Source of the DNA: Gracilaria domingensis | Lineage: Eukaryota; Rhodophyta; Florideophyceae; Gracilariales; Gracilariaceae | NCBI GenBank assembly: GCA_022539475.1 | Contig: VCMS01000293.1 | Coordinates: 55,640-119,639, forward strand | DNA length: 64,000 nucleotides | Reading direction: 5' to 3' | In this document: positions 12,138 through 20,804 of the stretch, in pieces | Position numbering within the stretch: position 1 is the stretch's first letter | How the letters are laid out: every line of letters starts with the position of its first letter | Notes under the pieces: generated by a model | What the model was told of the DNA's origin: nothing | Databases searched by the model: none | The model's input: the letters and a program-made list of their open reading frames with translations, nothing else | Translations under genes and position numbers: made by a program

Positions 12138-12862
12138 CCGTCTCCCGTGCGTCTCATTCGAGCTATGTGGTCGTCGACGAACTGCACAGCTCTATGGGTT
12201 CCCTTCCCGGTCCTTCCTCTCTTCGCCGCTGGGAGATTTCTCTCCGAAGTTATATGCTTCACGAAAGAGAGATAGAGTAACTGCTGAAAACGAGTGGGAG
12301 GCCCAATCCTGAACGTAGTTCTCTTCGTCTGCTTACTGCCTGGACCATGTCGTTTGAAAAGGTCGTTCCAGAAAGCCCGTTATATGAACGAGTTACCGTT
12401 GTCGACATCCTTTTCAAGACTCCAGGTAAACAAATCTCTCACGCGCCGATCAGAATTCTCGTCGTCTACATCAGTGATACGCGTATATTTGTAGGCCCTG
12501 CTCAGAAAACGCACGTCCAGACAGATCTTCGTGAGTTCTTTTGCCGAGTAGTTTTGGAAAGGACCCTTGACCGCAGTGGTGATGAACTCTCGTGCACATG
12601 CCAGGTGTTCACGGTTTGATACAGCGTATTCCACAACTTCCGTGTACCCAACTTCACGCGGATTACCAATACCACTTCTTGAAGCGGCATACGCATCTCG
12701 CAACTCAATGAACAACCCCCAACATTTCAAGAAACGCGTTGCCATGCTGGCTGAATCGAACGACGCGCTAGAGGATGCGCTAGAGGATACCGTGCCGTGG
12801 TTCTCATCGGCCAGCACACTCTGCTTAACAGTCCGAGGAGCGTAATTTCCGGTGGACGCCAT
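12080..12862 (-). CDS. Unknown protein overlapping the start of the methyltransferase gene
   Basis: ATG at 12862 (MASTGNYAPRTVK) opens 160 codons to a TAA at 12380-12382. The same frame then stays open for another ~100 codons (RAFWNDLFKRHGPGSKQ ... VKHITSERNLPAAKRGRTG ... DGISLPQT) to 12080, so the TAA may be a nonsense mutation, a base error or a true end. The extended frame overlaps the methyltransferase ATG (12137) by 58 nt in another frame. The protein has a Ser-rich segment and a helical region (WGLFIELRDAYAASRSG). No known domain. It may be the 5' part of the same transcription unit as the methyltransferase. Confidence 0.4.
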
Positions 12863-13148
12863 GTAAGAACTGAGAATCGGAAAGGACGCGAAGTAAACGA
12901 GTATTGTGAAACGGTAGAAGTTTCGGAGATGTTTAAATGGGTGGGAAGCGTCGGAAACGTCGGGAAGCGTCGGAAACAATGGTGGAGAACGCGGTTGCGA
13001 CGGATTACCGAGAACTGAGCGGGTAATGAAATAGAGAGACGAGAGTGGGATCTAAACACATCAAACCGGTGGGGCACCTCAGTATGTGCAGTGCATTATA
13101 TGTCTAGTATGTAAAACCAACGTAGAAAACACTGGGTTCGTACATCTT

Positions 13149-13348
13149 TGAACATCGCCCGAGCGCCGTGTGGGAACCGCGGTTCGCCGAGTTCATAGCC
13201 GAGATCATAGCTATGATCTCGGCTATGAACTCGGCGAACCGCGGTTCCGGCACGGCCCATCTGACGAAACGCCACGTGTATACCGCCGAAAGGACCCCCC
13301 CTGAGGACCCCCCTGGAGGACCCCTTGCTGGCGTTTATGTGGGCAGTG
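13149..13348. repeat. Right TIR of the left transposon (CACTG terminus)
   Basis: 200 bp, nearly identical in inverted orientation to 13511-13770 except that about 65 bp present in the right copy is missing here. The outer tip reads GGCGTTTATGTGGGCAGTG. It includes the palindrome 13173-13248. The next three bases (ACG, 13349-13351) would be one copy of a 3-bp target duplication. Confidence 0.85.
13173..13248. repeat. Perfect 76-bp palindrome inside the TIR, copy 1
   Basis: Two 38-nt arms without spacer, centred between 13210 and 13211: GGAACCGCGG at the left end, ATCATAG|CTATGAT at the centre, CCGCGGTTCC at the right end. Fully self-complementary, able to form a cruciform. Identical to 13671-13746. 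Confidence 0.97.
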
Positions 13349-13491
13349 ACGTCGAATAAACGGGAGAGCGATGGAGACGCGGATGACACTTCGGACACAT
13401 TGTGTAGCAAGCGTGGAAGACGGAGAGGAAGGGCTTGAGGAGGAGAGACGATGCGGTGGGAGCGGAGCAGCGCACGGAGGGCGGCGGCCAT
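13349..13491 (-). CDS. Probable host exon 1 with organelle presequence, cut by the transposon
   Basis: Between the two transposon ends lies an ATG (13491) followed by about 48 codons beginning MAAALRALLRSHRIV, rich in Arg, Leu and Ser with almost no acidic residues over its first 34 codons, the look of a mitochondrial or plastid targeting peptide. The frame runs into the left transposon's TIR at 13348. Base composition resembles the host genes at the right of the window. The rest of the gene would lie beyond the inserted element, outside what I can identify. Confidence 0.4.
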
Positions 13492-13510
13492 CGACGGGGC
13501 GTCACTTATT

Positions 13511-13770
13511 CACTGCCCACATAAACGCCAGCAACACCACCAAGTAGTGGTGGTGTGGGTGAGAACAGGTGCTTTGGTGCGCATTGTGTAGTAGAAGTGG
13601 TCTCCAGGGGGTCCTCAGGCGGGGTCCTTTCGGCGGTATACACGTGGTGTTTCGTCAGATGCGCCGTGCCGGAACCGCGGTTCGCCGAGTTCATAGCCGA
13701 GATCATAGCTATGATCTCGGCTATGAACTCGGCGAACCGCGGTTCCCACACGGCGCTCGGGCGATGTTCA
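13511..13770. repeat. Left TIR of the right transposon (CACTG terminus)
   Basis: Starts CACTGCCCACATAAACGCCA at 13511 and reads inward through ~65 bp not present in the other copy, the palindrome (13671-13746) and GGCGCTCGGGCGATGTTCA. It matches 13149-13348 inverted with few substitutions, so both elements belong to the same family and moved fairly recently. Confidence 0.85.
13671..13746. repeat. Perfect 76-bp palindrome inside the TIR, copy 2
   Basis: Same sequence as 13173-13248, centred between 13708 and 13709, without a single mismatch between arms or copies. Confidence 0.97.
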
Positions 13771-14026
13771 AAAATGATGAAAGGCGGGGACGGTGGTCAA
13801 CCAGGACGGAATCAGACATTGATCCAACCATTTATAACCATCAGGAACTGTACCCACACTGCTCACGTGGGCATTGCAGCCGTTTTGAACGTGAGTGGTT
13901 GCGTCCATTGTGCTCACGCGAGAAAGGGCGGAGATTCGAACACGAGCGGTTGCAACTTCACGGGAGCAAACGTACGATTTGAAGAACACCAGGACTCGTG
14001 TATATCACACACACTGGCACCATATA

Positions 14027-15694
14027 ATGGATATGAGGGGACTGGGAAAGGGTCAAATGAGACGCTCTCGAAAGGTGAGAAAGCCTCGACGAACCATGGC
14101 ACCACAACCTCGGAGCGGGACCAAAACTGCTGAACCGAACGCAGCGACGGGGAACGCATCCACAGCTATGAAATCGAAGCCCGCACCAGGCGAAGAAGTG
14201 ACCTTGTTGTTGGGAGGGGCAGGAGGGAACAAAGCAGCGATTGGGAAAGCTGTTCTCGTTGAAGCGGACGCTGGTGGAGGGAAGACAACGTTCAGAAGGG
14301 AAATGCATGGACATGCTCTGCAGGGAAAACCAGGGGAAGATGTAGTTGGTATATGGCGAGCGAAGATATCTCATGAGCTTGACACTCCCTATCCCTATCC
14401 CTTTAAGTGTACCGATGAAGATTCTGTTCCGAAGACATTGAAGGACATGAACAGGCCCGGTTTCTACGTCTGGGACCTGAACTTAATGTCTAAGGTGGGT
14501 GACGTCGTAAGCGCTGATGAAGGGGACAAGGGTGCTCCGAGTTCCAAATTCGTCGCCCCTGAGAAGCCATCGAATACTGCTGGGAAACGGGTGCGAGTGG
14601 TAGAACTTAAAACTCCATCCAGTGCCCGAAAGCGAATACCGATGAAAGTGGCTCATGTGAAAACCCCGTCGAATGCTAAAAAACCCCAAGGCGGGAAACA
14701 AGCGCCAGTACCAAAGCTGAAAACACCATCGAAAGTTCACGCTGGTGGAAAGCAGATGCAAGAATTCAAGATGACCACGACCCCAGAGAGTGCTGTATCG
14801 GCATTTCGTAAACAAACTGCTACGATTGTGCAGTCTGGAGCATCGAGGAACAGCACTGCGGAAGCTATTACTCAGGCTGGAAATTGCAGGGGAGTGACAA
14901 TGGAAGTGATTGACGTGGATGAAGACGAAGACGAAGACGTGGTTCTAGTGAAGGAAAGCCTTGGAAGCAACGTCAATGAACTCTTTGATGAAGGTGATGT
15001 GATACCTCCTGATGATGTCGATACGAGTTTAGCGAGTTTGGTATTTGACTTAGATCATTACGAGTATATGTCTGTTGAAGTCGATATTGAGCTCATTCAA
15101 GTTCCGGAAATGACTGTGAGAGGGTTGTTCCGGAATCATGTCGAGGCTCTGAAAGAAGAGATTAGACGCAAAAGCTTCTTACAGGCACTTGGGACCATGA
15201 GCTTTGCTGTTCTGTCTCAGGATGTGTCCGAGAAGGACATAGTGCAGAACAATCGCTTGAAAGTGAATTGTGTGCTGATTGATGGAGCTCATCGTCATGT
15301 AGCACTCAAAGAGCTCTGTGAATCTATGCCCAACATTAGGAATCTATGTGGAGGTCTTTCTGTTTCGCTGTGGAAGAGAAAAGATGGACAGAAGATGACC
15401 ACGAGGGAAATCTTGAGCCTTGGCAATGTGCTAAACGATGGATTGAAGCAAGCTCGTCTTATGGGTTTTGCTGACAAGGTGCATTCTATTGTGTCATTTA
15501 TAAGGTTCCTGGTTGAGGAAGAGAAGAAGGACTTGAGCAAGATGACGAGGACCTCTGTCGCAGGTGCACTAAGTGTTTGCGGTATCATTGGCCAGTACAA
15601 TATCAAGCATTTGGCAAGATTTGCAGAGATGGGGTTGAAGGTGGCGAGAAGTCCTGGATTGCTGGAACATTTGGAGCGGATTTGTGGGGACTAA
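14027..15694 (+). CDS. ParB/Srx-fold-like protein with KTPS repeats (transposon cargo)
   Basis: The first ATG of the open frame is at 14027; the frame is open upstream but without ATG. 555 aa. N-terminus: Arg/Lys-rich. Middle: four (L/V)KTPS-type repeats (VVELKTPSSARK, AHVKTPSNAKK, PKLKTPSKVHA), then a SUMO-interaction-like acidic patch (EVIDVDEDEDED, about 14903-14940). C-terminal ~200 residues: IELIQVPEMTVRGLF then VLIDGAHRHVALKEL (about 15270-15315), which matches the ParB N-terminal (ParB/sulfiredoxin) signature G-x-H-R-x-x-A. In prokaryotes this fold binds DNA or CTP, or acts as a nuclease. What it does here is unknown. It begins 256 bp inside the palindromic TIR. Intact, with no frame break. 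Confidence 0.6.
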   Translation: MDMRGLGKGQMRRSRKVRKPRRTMAPQPRSGTKTAEPNAATGNASTAMKSKPAPGEEVTLLLGGAGGNKAAIGKAVLVEADAGGGKTTFRREMHGHALQGKPGEDVVGIWRAKISHELDTPYPYPFKCTDEDSVPKTLKDMNRPGFYVWDLNLMSKVGDVVSADEGDKGAPSSKFVAPEKPSNTAGKRVRVVELKTPSSARKRIPMKVAHVKTPSNAKKPQGGKQAPVPKLKTPSKVHAGGKQMQEFKMTTTPESAVSAFRKQTATIVQSGASRNSTAEAITQAGNCRGVTMEVIDVDEDEDEDVVLVKESLGSNVNELFDEGDVIPPDDVDTSLASLVFDLDHYEYMSVEVDIELIQVPEMTVRGLFRNHVEALKEEIRRKSFLQALGTMSFAVLSQDVSEKDIVQNNRLKVNCVLIDGAHRHVALKELCESMPNIRNLCGGLSVSLWKRKDGQKMTTREILSLGNVLNDGLKQARLMGFADKVHSIVSFIRFLVEEEKKDLSKMTRTSVAGALSVCGIIGQYNIKHLARFAEMGLKVARSPGLLEHLERICGD

Positions 15695-15739
15695 CATGAG
15701 ATTGGAATTTCTTGTATATCAAGTGATGAATTCTTTACC

Positions 15740-16372
15740 ATGGATGAGCATACAACCCACTTCACGCTCGACGCTCTGGTTGCATACTTTTCCAGGAGGG
15801 GAGTGTCGAAACTGACGGGTCGTTTTGAAGACGTACGCAAATACTTCTTTATCTGCTGCAGGAGGCTTCAATCTTTGGCAGAGGAGCTTTCGAAGAAGAA
15901 GAAAGTTACATTGGAAGAAGCGTATGCCATGCGGGTGGAAGTGACAAAGTTTGAAATGCGCACCGTTCGTGAGTACCTTGCAACACAGGCAGCACGAATT
16001 GAAGTACCTTCGAATAAGAAGCTCTGGGAAGGAAGGATTTCGAGAAGAGTCTGGATTGCTCGTGATAAGCTGGCAAAGAGTTTAGGGGTGGATATGTTGA
16101 AACCTGCCACTGGTACTACGGCGACTGAACCACAGTCTGAGACCAAAGTGGTAGACGAGTCTACAACGCAGAGAATGGCAACACGTTCGGCAAGTAGGAA
16201 GGCCAAAGCGCCAGTGCGCAAGGGCTCTAAGGACTCTGATGTAGAAAGTGAAGAGAATATGCCATCGAAGACAAGAAGCATGAGGAGTTCAAGACGAAGC
16301 CGTCGACGAAGGAATGCAATGAGAGACGTTAACCCTAATCAACGGAAGAAGTCAAGGACGGAGGGTATTTAA
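15740..16372 (+). CDS. Basic protein of unknown function (transposon cargo)
   Basis: ATG at 15740, 210 aa, 45 bp after the ParB-like stop on the same strand. The N-terminal 120 residues look helical (LVAYFSRRGVSKLTGRFEDV, then LQSLAEELSKKKK). The tail is strongly basic and Ser-rich (MRSSRRSRRRRNAMRD), like a nuclear localisation or DNA-binding tail. The TAA at 16370-16372 is followed in the same frame by the dioxygenase-like sequence, which lacks its own early ATG, so the two could be one gene with a nonsense mutation or an unspliced intron. Confidence 0.45.
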   Translation: MDEHTTHFTLDALVAYFSRRGVSKLTGRFEDVRKYFFICCRRLQSLAEELSKKKKVTLEEAYAMRVEVTKFEMRTVREYLATQAARIEVPSNKKLWEGRISRRVWIARDKLAKSLGVDMLKPATGTTATEPQSETKVVDESTTQRMATRSASRKAKAPVRKGSKDSDVESEENMPSKTRSMRSSRRSRRRRNAMRDVNPNQRKKSRTEGI

Positions 16373-17874
16373 TCTGTTCAGGATGAAGTTATCAGTCATC
16401 TGCGGAGTCTTGGTGCGAAGGGGGTGAGAAACTTGTTGAAAAGTCATCAGATATCCATTGGCAGCGACACAGACTCAGATGGAGTACCAATTGTGGTCTC
16501 ACAGGCAGAGGACACTGACCCGTTCGATGACACAGTACCGCAGGTGTTGGCGCCAGGTCTGGAGAAGGCTGAAGAAGTAGCATATGAAGGTGACGATTCG
16601 TGGCTAAAGTTGGTGAAGACCTTACCAAGCAAGTGGCAGACTGGAGTGGAGAATGTCATTAAATCTGTGTACCCGTGGATGGATGCGATACATCTCCAGA
16701 AGCAACACCGAGGCCACTTGTTGGAGCCCAAGGACTTTGAAAGTGTGCACCATGCAGTCTTTTGGCATGCAGCGTATCATGGCCATAAACTCCTGAAGGC
16801 GGCAATGGGAGGCATGGAGGTCGACGAGAAGACGTTATGGGGGGATGCACTGAAGAACGATTCTCTTGCGTATGTCTATTTTGTGAAGAAGAACGTCGAG
16901 CTTCGAGACAGAGGTTTCTGTATTCTGAACGGCTTTGCATCGGATGGAGATTTGGTGAAGCTGACAGAGAGTTTGAGCAAGCTCATTGACGGGAATGTTA
17001 GTGTGGAATTACTGGACTTCTTCCGAAGGGACTTCGAGAGGGCTCCAGACCTTAGGATACCAGAGAACCGAATCACATGGATACCGATCATCAACGCAGA
17101 TGGTGGGAGGTACATGACTACGAGAAGAGGCATAGTGGATGACATGGAGACAGCCGTAGAAAGACATGTGCTTGTGAAGAAGAGAGCTTTACTGGATGCC
17201 CGACTGGGACAGATATGTGCTTTAATGGGTTTACAAGATAATGGGGTGGAAAAGAGAGGATGTATGCGCCGAAGACGGGGGGGAGGGTGTTATGCACTGC
17301 AGTTGGATGCAAGCGGCAGCAGTTACATACAGATTTCCCGACCTTGGCGAATGAGGATAAGCTGGAAGAAAAGAAGAACCCGGGGTACTTTATGATGGTG
17401 TCCGGAAGTGTGTCGTTTCCAATTTGGGTATGTGAAGGGTCTCATACACACTACGCAGTTACTTCCAAGGCATTTGAAGGTTTGGCACGGGGGATGTTTG
17501 TGAGGAAGTTTTTCGTTCCGCCTAAGTCTATATTTATTGGAAGAGGTGATGTGTTCCATGCAGGCGCTTCAAATGAGGATGGAAGATTCCCCGAGATTCC
17601 CTTGTTTCGTTACCACATGTACATGGTACCTGAGAAATACAACCTCCCGGATGCGGTACACCTTAACCCACACTTTCGACCTCAGTTCAAGGAGGATGAA
17701 GACCTGGTTAGTATGAAGGAGAAGAGGAAGAATCCAGAACCGTCGAATTTGGAGGAGGAGAATGATGAGATGATAGTAGAGGAAGGGGAAGAACAGTATG
17801 AAGAATATGACGAAGATGAGAATTATGAAGTGGAGGAGATTGAAAACGATCTTGAGGATGGCGAAGAGGACTGA
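16373..17874 (+). CDS. 2-oxoglutarate/Fe(II) dioxygenase-like protein (transposon cargo), one frame shift
   Basis: The first half is in the same frame as the upstream gene and has RGFCILNGFASDGDLVKL (about 16906-16959), like the N-terminal strand of phytanoyl-CoA/2OG oxygenases. Near 17250-17280 the frame shifts, and the second half gives the double-stranded beta-helix core: QQLHTDF (the HxD iron ligands, about 17323-17343), GRGDVFHAGAS (distal His, about 17541-17573), then FRYHMYMV (Arg for 2-oxoglutarate, about 17605-17628). The tail is very acidic (EEGEEQYEEYDEDEN). 2OG oxygenases of the TET/JBP and AlkB groups oxidise methylated bases, and TET/JBP genes are known on fungal KDZ transposons; I cannot assign this one to those groups. 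The frame shift may be a base error or short intron. The first ATG of this part is far downstream, so the start is uncertain. Confidence 0.6.
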
Positions 17875-18111
17875 GTGAATATGTGATGAAACTTTGTAGT
17901 AATCTATGTGTCGAATATAGTTTCGAAGTAAATGATCTTGTGAATCGAGAGAAAGTTTAAGAATTGTTGAAGCGACGACTCTAACCAAGATTGAAGGGTA
18001 GGATAGGATACCATACCAAACACTTCAATCCTGGAGAGCGTCATGAACAAGTGGGAACTATGTTTGTAGAGAAGAGATTCTGTTTAGTTGAAACATGTAT
18101 CAGTTATGTAC

Positions 18112-18765
18112 TTATGTTCGTATACTACTTGTCTCGCACTTGGTGAATACGTCAGCCAGAAGGCGGTAGATGTTGTGTCGGGGGTCTAGGGTGCTCACCA
18201 ATGGCGCACAAGTATCGCTTTGCGTTGATTCTTGGTGCGTGTTTGACGACTCCGGAGCATACAAGTAGTACAATGAACAAGGTGTTTGTGAGGAGGGCGG
18301 GATACCTCTGTACGAACCAAAGGATTCGGGGTCCAAAGACTCGGAGAGTGTGTGTGCGAAGAAAACTGGGACCACTCTGTTCAGAAAAAGTCTGATAGAA
18401 AGCAGGAAATCCTGAAGGAACAAAGCTTTCCGGAACGAGTTTAGAATACAACGGCAGTACGGATTTAGCCCTCTTCTCCGGTATACCACCCGATTGGAGA
18501 GCGGAACTATGTTGTTGAACGTATGTTTTGTAGAGAAATAGATCCCAAATGTGTTGATGAGAATGGTGAAGAAGCCGAAGAAGAAACCGCCGGGGAAGAA
18601 GGAAATACATGCAGTTTTGAGAGAATCCATGACATCGATTGGAGGAGGACGAAGCTGATAGGTGACGAAGATAGAGAGATTGAGGACGATAAGCCCACCG
18701 ATGCCCATGCCGAGGTATTTATTCCTCAGTGCCGAAACGGTGCTGGATGTGTGCGACGGAGTCAT
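18112..18765 (-). CDS. Membrane protein of unknown function, second of an overlapping pair
   Basis: ATG at 18765, 217 aa. Two hydrophobic segments near the N-terminus: LGMGIGGLIVLNLSIFVTYQ (about residues 18-37) and CISFFPGGFFFGFFTILINT (about 52-72). The rest is polar. Its ATG overlaps the stop of the upstream ORF as ATGA, an arrangement unusual for eukaryotic cellular genes and suggestive of reinitiation or a frameshifted single gene. No family recognised. Confidence 0.4.
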   Translation of the reverse strand: MTPSHTSSTVSALRNKYLGMGIGGLIVLNLSIFVTYQLRPPPIDVMDSLKTACISFFPGGFFFGFFTILINTFGIYFSTKHTFNNIVPLSNRVVYRRRGLNPYCRCILNSFRKALFLQDFLLSIRLFLNRVVPVFFAHTLSESLDPESFGSYRGIPPSSQTPCSLYYLYAPESSNTHQESTQSDTCAPLVSTLDPRHNIYRLLADVFTKCETSSIRT

Positions 18766-19352
18766 TGGACCATATGCGAGTCTACCATACCTTGTGGCGT
18801 GAAGAGAGAATCCAATTCAAACAGAATAATGTGAAACATAGTTTCGAGCATGCTGTACGGATGGTGAATCCCAGTTGTGTTTTGGCGGGAGGAGCGATCG
18901 TAGAGAAGAGCGTGTGTTGTGAGAGGCTTTATAATCCCATAGAGAGCTCCTATGGCTACTGAAACGAAGAGGGAGAATGCCAAGAGAGAGGATAGCGAGA
19001 GCATGTTCAGGGGATTATGTGAATAAGACCGAGCCTCTGACATGTAGTTGGGTAGCTCTGAAAGATTCCCAATTGTGTGGAAGAAGGGAGGATGTTCAAG
19101 GATTCGGTCATGAATTGAAACTTCGTGAAGTATGTCATAAACATCACTGAGTTCATCCAGCAGTTCGGGGGATAAAAGGGTCTGGACTCCTCGAACCGTG
19201 GCTTCCCCGGTGTCAACGTCGTACTTCAGTTGAAGGCAGTCGTCAAAGATGATGTATGTCCTATGGGGAAATGCGTTGAGATGGATAGGTATGAGAGCAG
19301 TTTGGTTGCGAAGCTGTACATGCGATACCTTGTGGGTGTTTTGGAAGGCCAT
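18762..19352 (-). CDS. Single-pass membrane protein of unknown function, first of an overlapping pair
   Basis: ATG at 19352, 196 aa. Soluble N-terminal ~115 residues, then a clear transmembrane segment (LSLSSLLAFSLFVSVAIGAL). Ends TGA at 18762, overlapping the next ATG by 4 nt. Together the pair would give three membrane spans. Opposite in strand to the ParB-like and dioxygenase-like genes. Function unknown. Confidence 0.4.
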   Translation of the reverse strand: MAFQNTHKVSHVQLRNQTALIPIHLNAFPHRTYIIFDDCLQLKYDVDTGEATVRGVQTLLSPELLDELSDVYDILHEVSIHDRILEHPPFFHTIGNLSELPNYMSEARSYSHNPLNMLSLSSLLAFSLFVSVAIGALYGIIKPLTTHALLYDRSSRQNTTGIHHPYSMLETMFHIILFELDSLFTPQGMVDSHMVQ

Positions 19353-19992
19353 TGTGAGCTCTGCTGTCTGTGATTAGGTAGGAAAGAGGAGAAGAAATGA
19401 AGAAAGAAGGGGCGAGGAGAAGATATATTTATTGAGAACGAAATGAGCAGATATTACCTATAAAGAGGTGTATCGAAGGAGCTATATCTATGTTTTGTTT
19501 CCTTTAAGGCTTTTAAATTTGAAGTGAAGAAGGTGTTCATAAACGAGTGGCGAACTTAGCTTCTGTGATGGAAAAGCTATGAAGAGACGGAGTACATGAA
19601 GAGTAAAATGTAGGGCGATGAAGAGGACGGAAGAATCATGATATGATGGTAGTGGTAGGATTTCATTTCATATACTACTGGCATGAACCATGTATGAAAA
19701 GGGACGCCCTTCTCGCAACGGTTGGGAGAACATGGAGAATGAGAAGCATAGAGAGTGTTCAAAAGTGAAGAATTGTGCTAGTAAATATGAAAATAATTGC
19801 GATGCAGAGGTTGGACGGATATGAGCTGGTGCGGCCGTACTACAGTGTCATGGGACGAAAGCGTCTACCCTTGGTACACCGTGATCGGTTTGCGAAGGAA
19901 CGATCAGCGAGTTCTGTTCTTTTCGGCTTCCCTGATTTCTCTTCTTTCGATATCCCTTTTGCTCTTCTACCAGATCTTCTACCAACGCGACC

Positions 19993-20804
19993 ATGAGCGA
20001 TGACGATTCGCGTTCGAACATTAGGTGGCCGTGGGAGTCGGACGAAGGGGTACGGTCGCACAAGAAGTTAAAGAGTGTGTTCGAGGAGGAGGAAAAAAAG
20101 GACGAGCTGGACTGGTGGGCCACTGCAGTGCTGGGATGTGCCGGAGCGATGGGGACGCGCATGAGAGAGGACGTGGGTCGATTGACGAAGAAGGTGACAG
20201 GGTTCGTGGTAAGGGAACTGAGCGGGATGAAAGAGGAGCAGAAGAAGATGATGAAACGCATTGAGAACCTGGAGGGGAGCTCGAAGGAGGTGAATGTGAG
20301 GAAGAAGGGCGGGGTAGGGGGTGTGGAGGGAACGCCGGTAACTCCGGCGCCGAAGACGAAGATGATGAACGGCGTTGGGGTAGGAGTGTGCATCGGAAGC
20401 GAGGACGAGGATGCGAAGACTTTGTACCGGCGACGGATAGTTTTGGGGCGGATGAGGTGATGGAGGGAGAATTGGTGAGGAAGAGAGGTCTGAAGAGGAA
20501 GGTTGGCGAGAAGAGGCCGATCCAACCGAGGAGTGTGGGGGTAGAAGAGGATGAAATTCAGCCGAAGGTGGAGAACAAGAAAGGAAAAGGGGATAGTAAG
20601 AAGAGGACACGGGTTGGGTTCAGGACGGTTCCGAAGCCGGTGTGGAAAGGGAGCAGTGTTGTTGGATACGAGGAGAAGTGGAGCTGGGAGGATGTTGTGG
20701 AGGATGAGGAGGAAACCGTTGAGAATGATGATGGGAAAGAATTTCGTACGCTATCATTCGCGGATGTGGAGGTAGAGGAAGGAGATGAAGGTGCTTTACT
20801 TTGA
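19993..20804 (+). CDS. Charged disordered protein, one frame shift
   Basis: ATG at 19993 (MSDDDSRSNIRWPWES). The first frame ends at 20460; coding-like sequence continues in the +2-shifted frame from about 20388 to 20804 (LVRKRGLKRKVGEKRP then DDGKEFRTLSFADVE). There is a short helical segment with repeated Glu/Lys (GMKEEQKKMMKRIENLEG). No domain recognised. The 20388-20460 overlap is where an indel or intron must lie. Probably cargo of the same transposon, though the border is unknown. Confidence 0.4.

Larger units (their letters stand above)
3200..13348. mobile_element. CACTA-like (Plavaka-type) DNA transposon with cargo genes; left end not found
   Basis: The element contains a Plavaka-type transposase (+, 3457-6669) and minus-strand genes for a coiled-coil protein, a DNA methyltransferase-SET fusion and an unknown protein. 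Its right end is at 13348, where the outward-facing tip reads GGGCAGTG, so the strand-inward terminus is CACTGCCC, as expected for CACTA-type elements. The TIR spans 13149-13348 and matches, inverted, 13511-13770. I found no matching left TIR in the window, so the left border is approximate or lost. Membership of each cargo gene in one element is inferred from contiguity. Confidence 0.65.

Noticed and set aside
13143-13785. Assembly foldback artefact creating the inverted TIR pair
   Set aside because: The arms differ by a ~65-bp indel and several substitutions, so they are two real diverged copies.
18735-18800. Intron joining the two overlapping membrane ORFs
   Set aside because: A 48-nt GT..AG candidate exists, but none of the acceptor choices keeps the second frame open.
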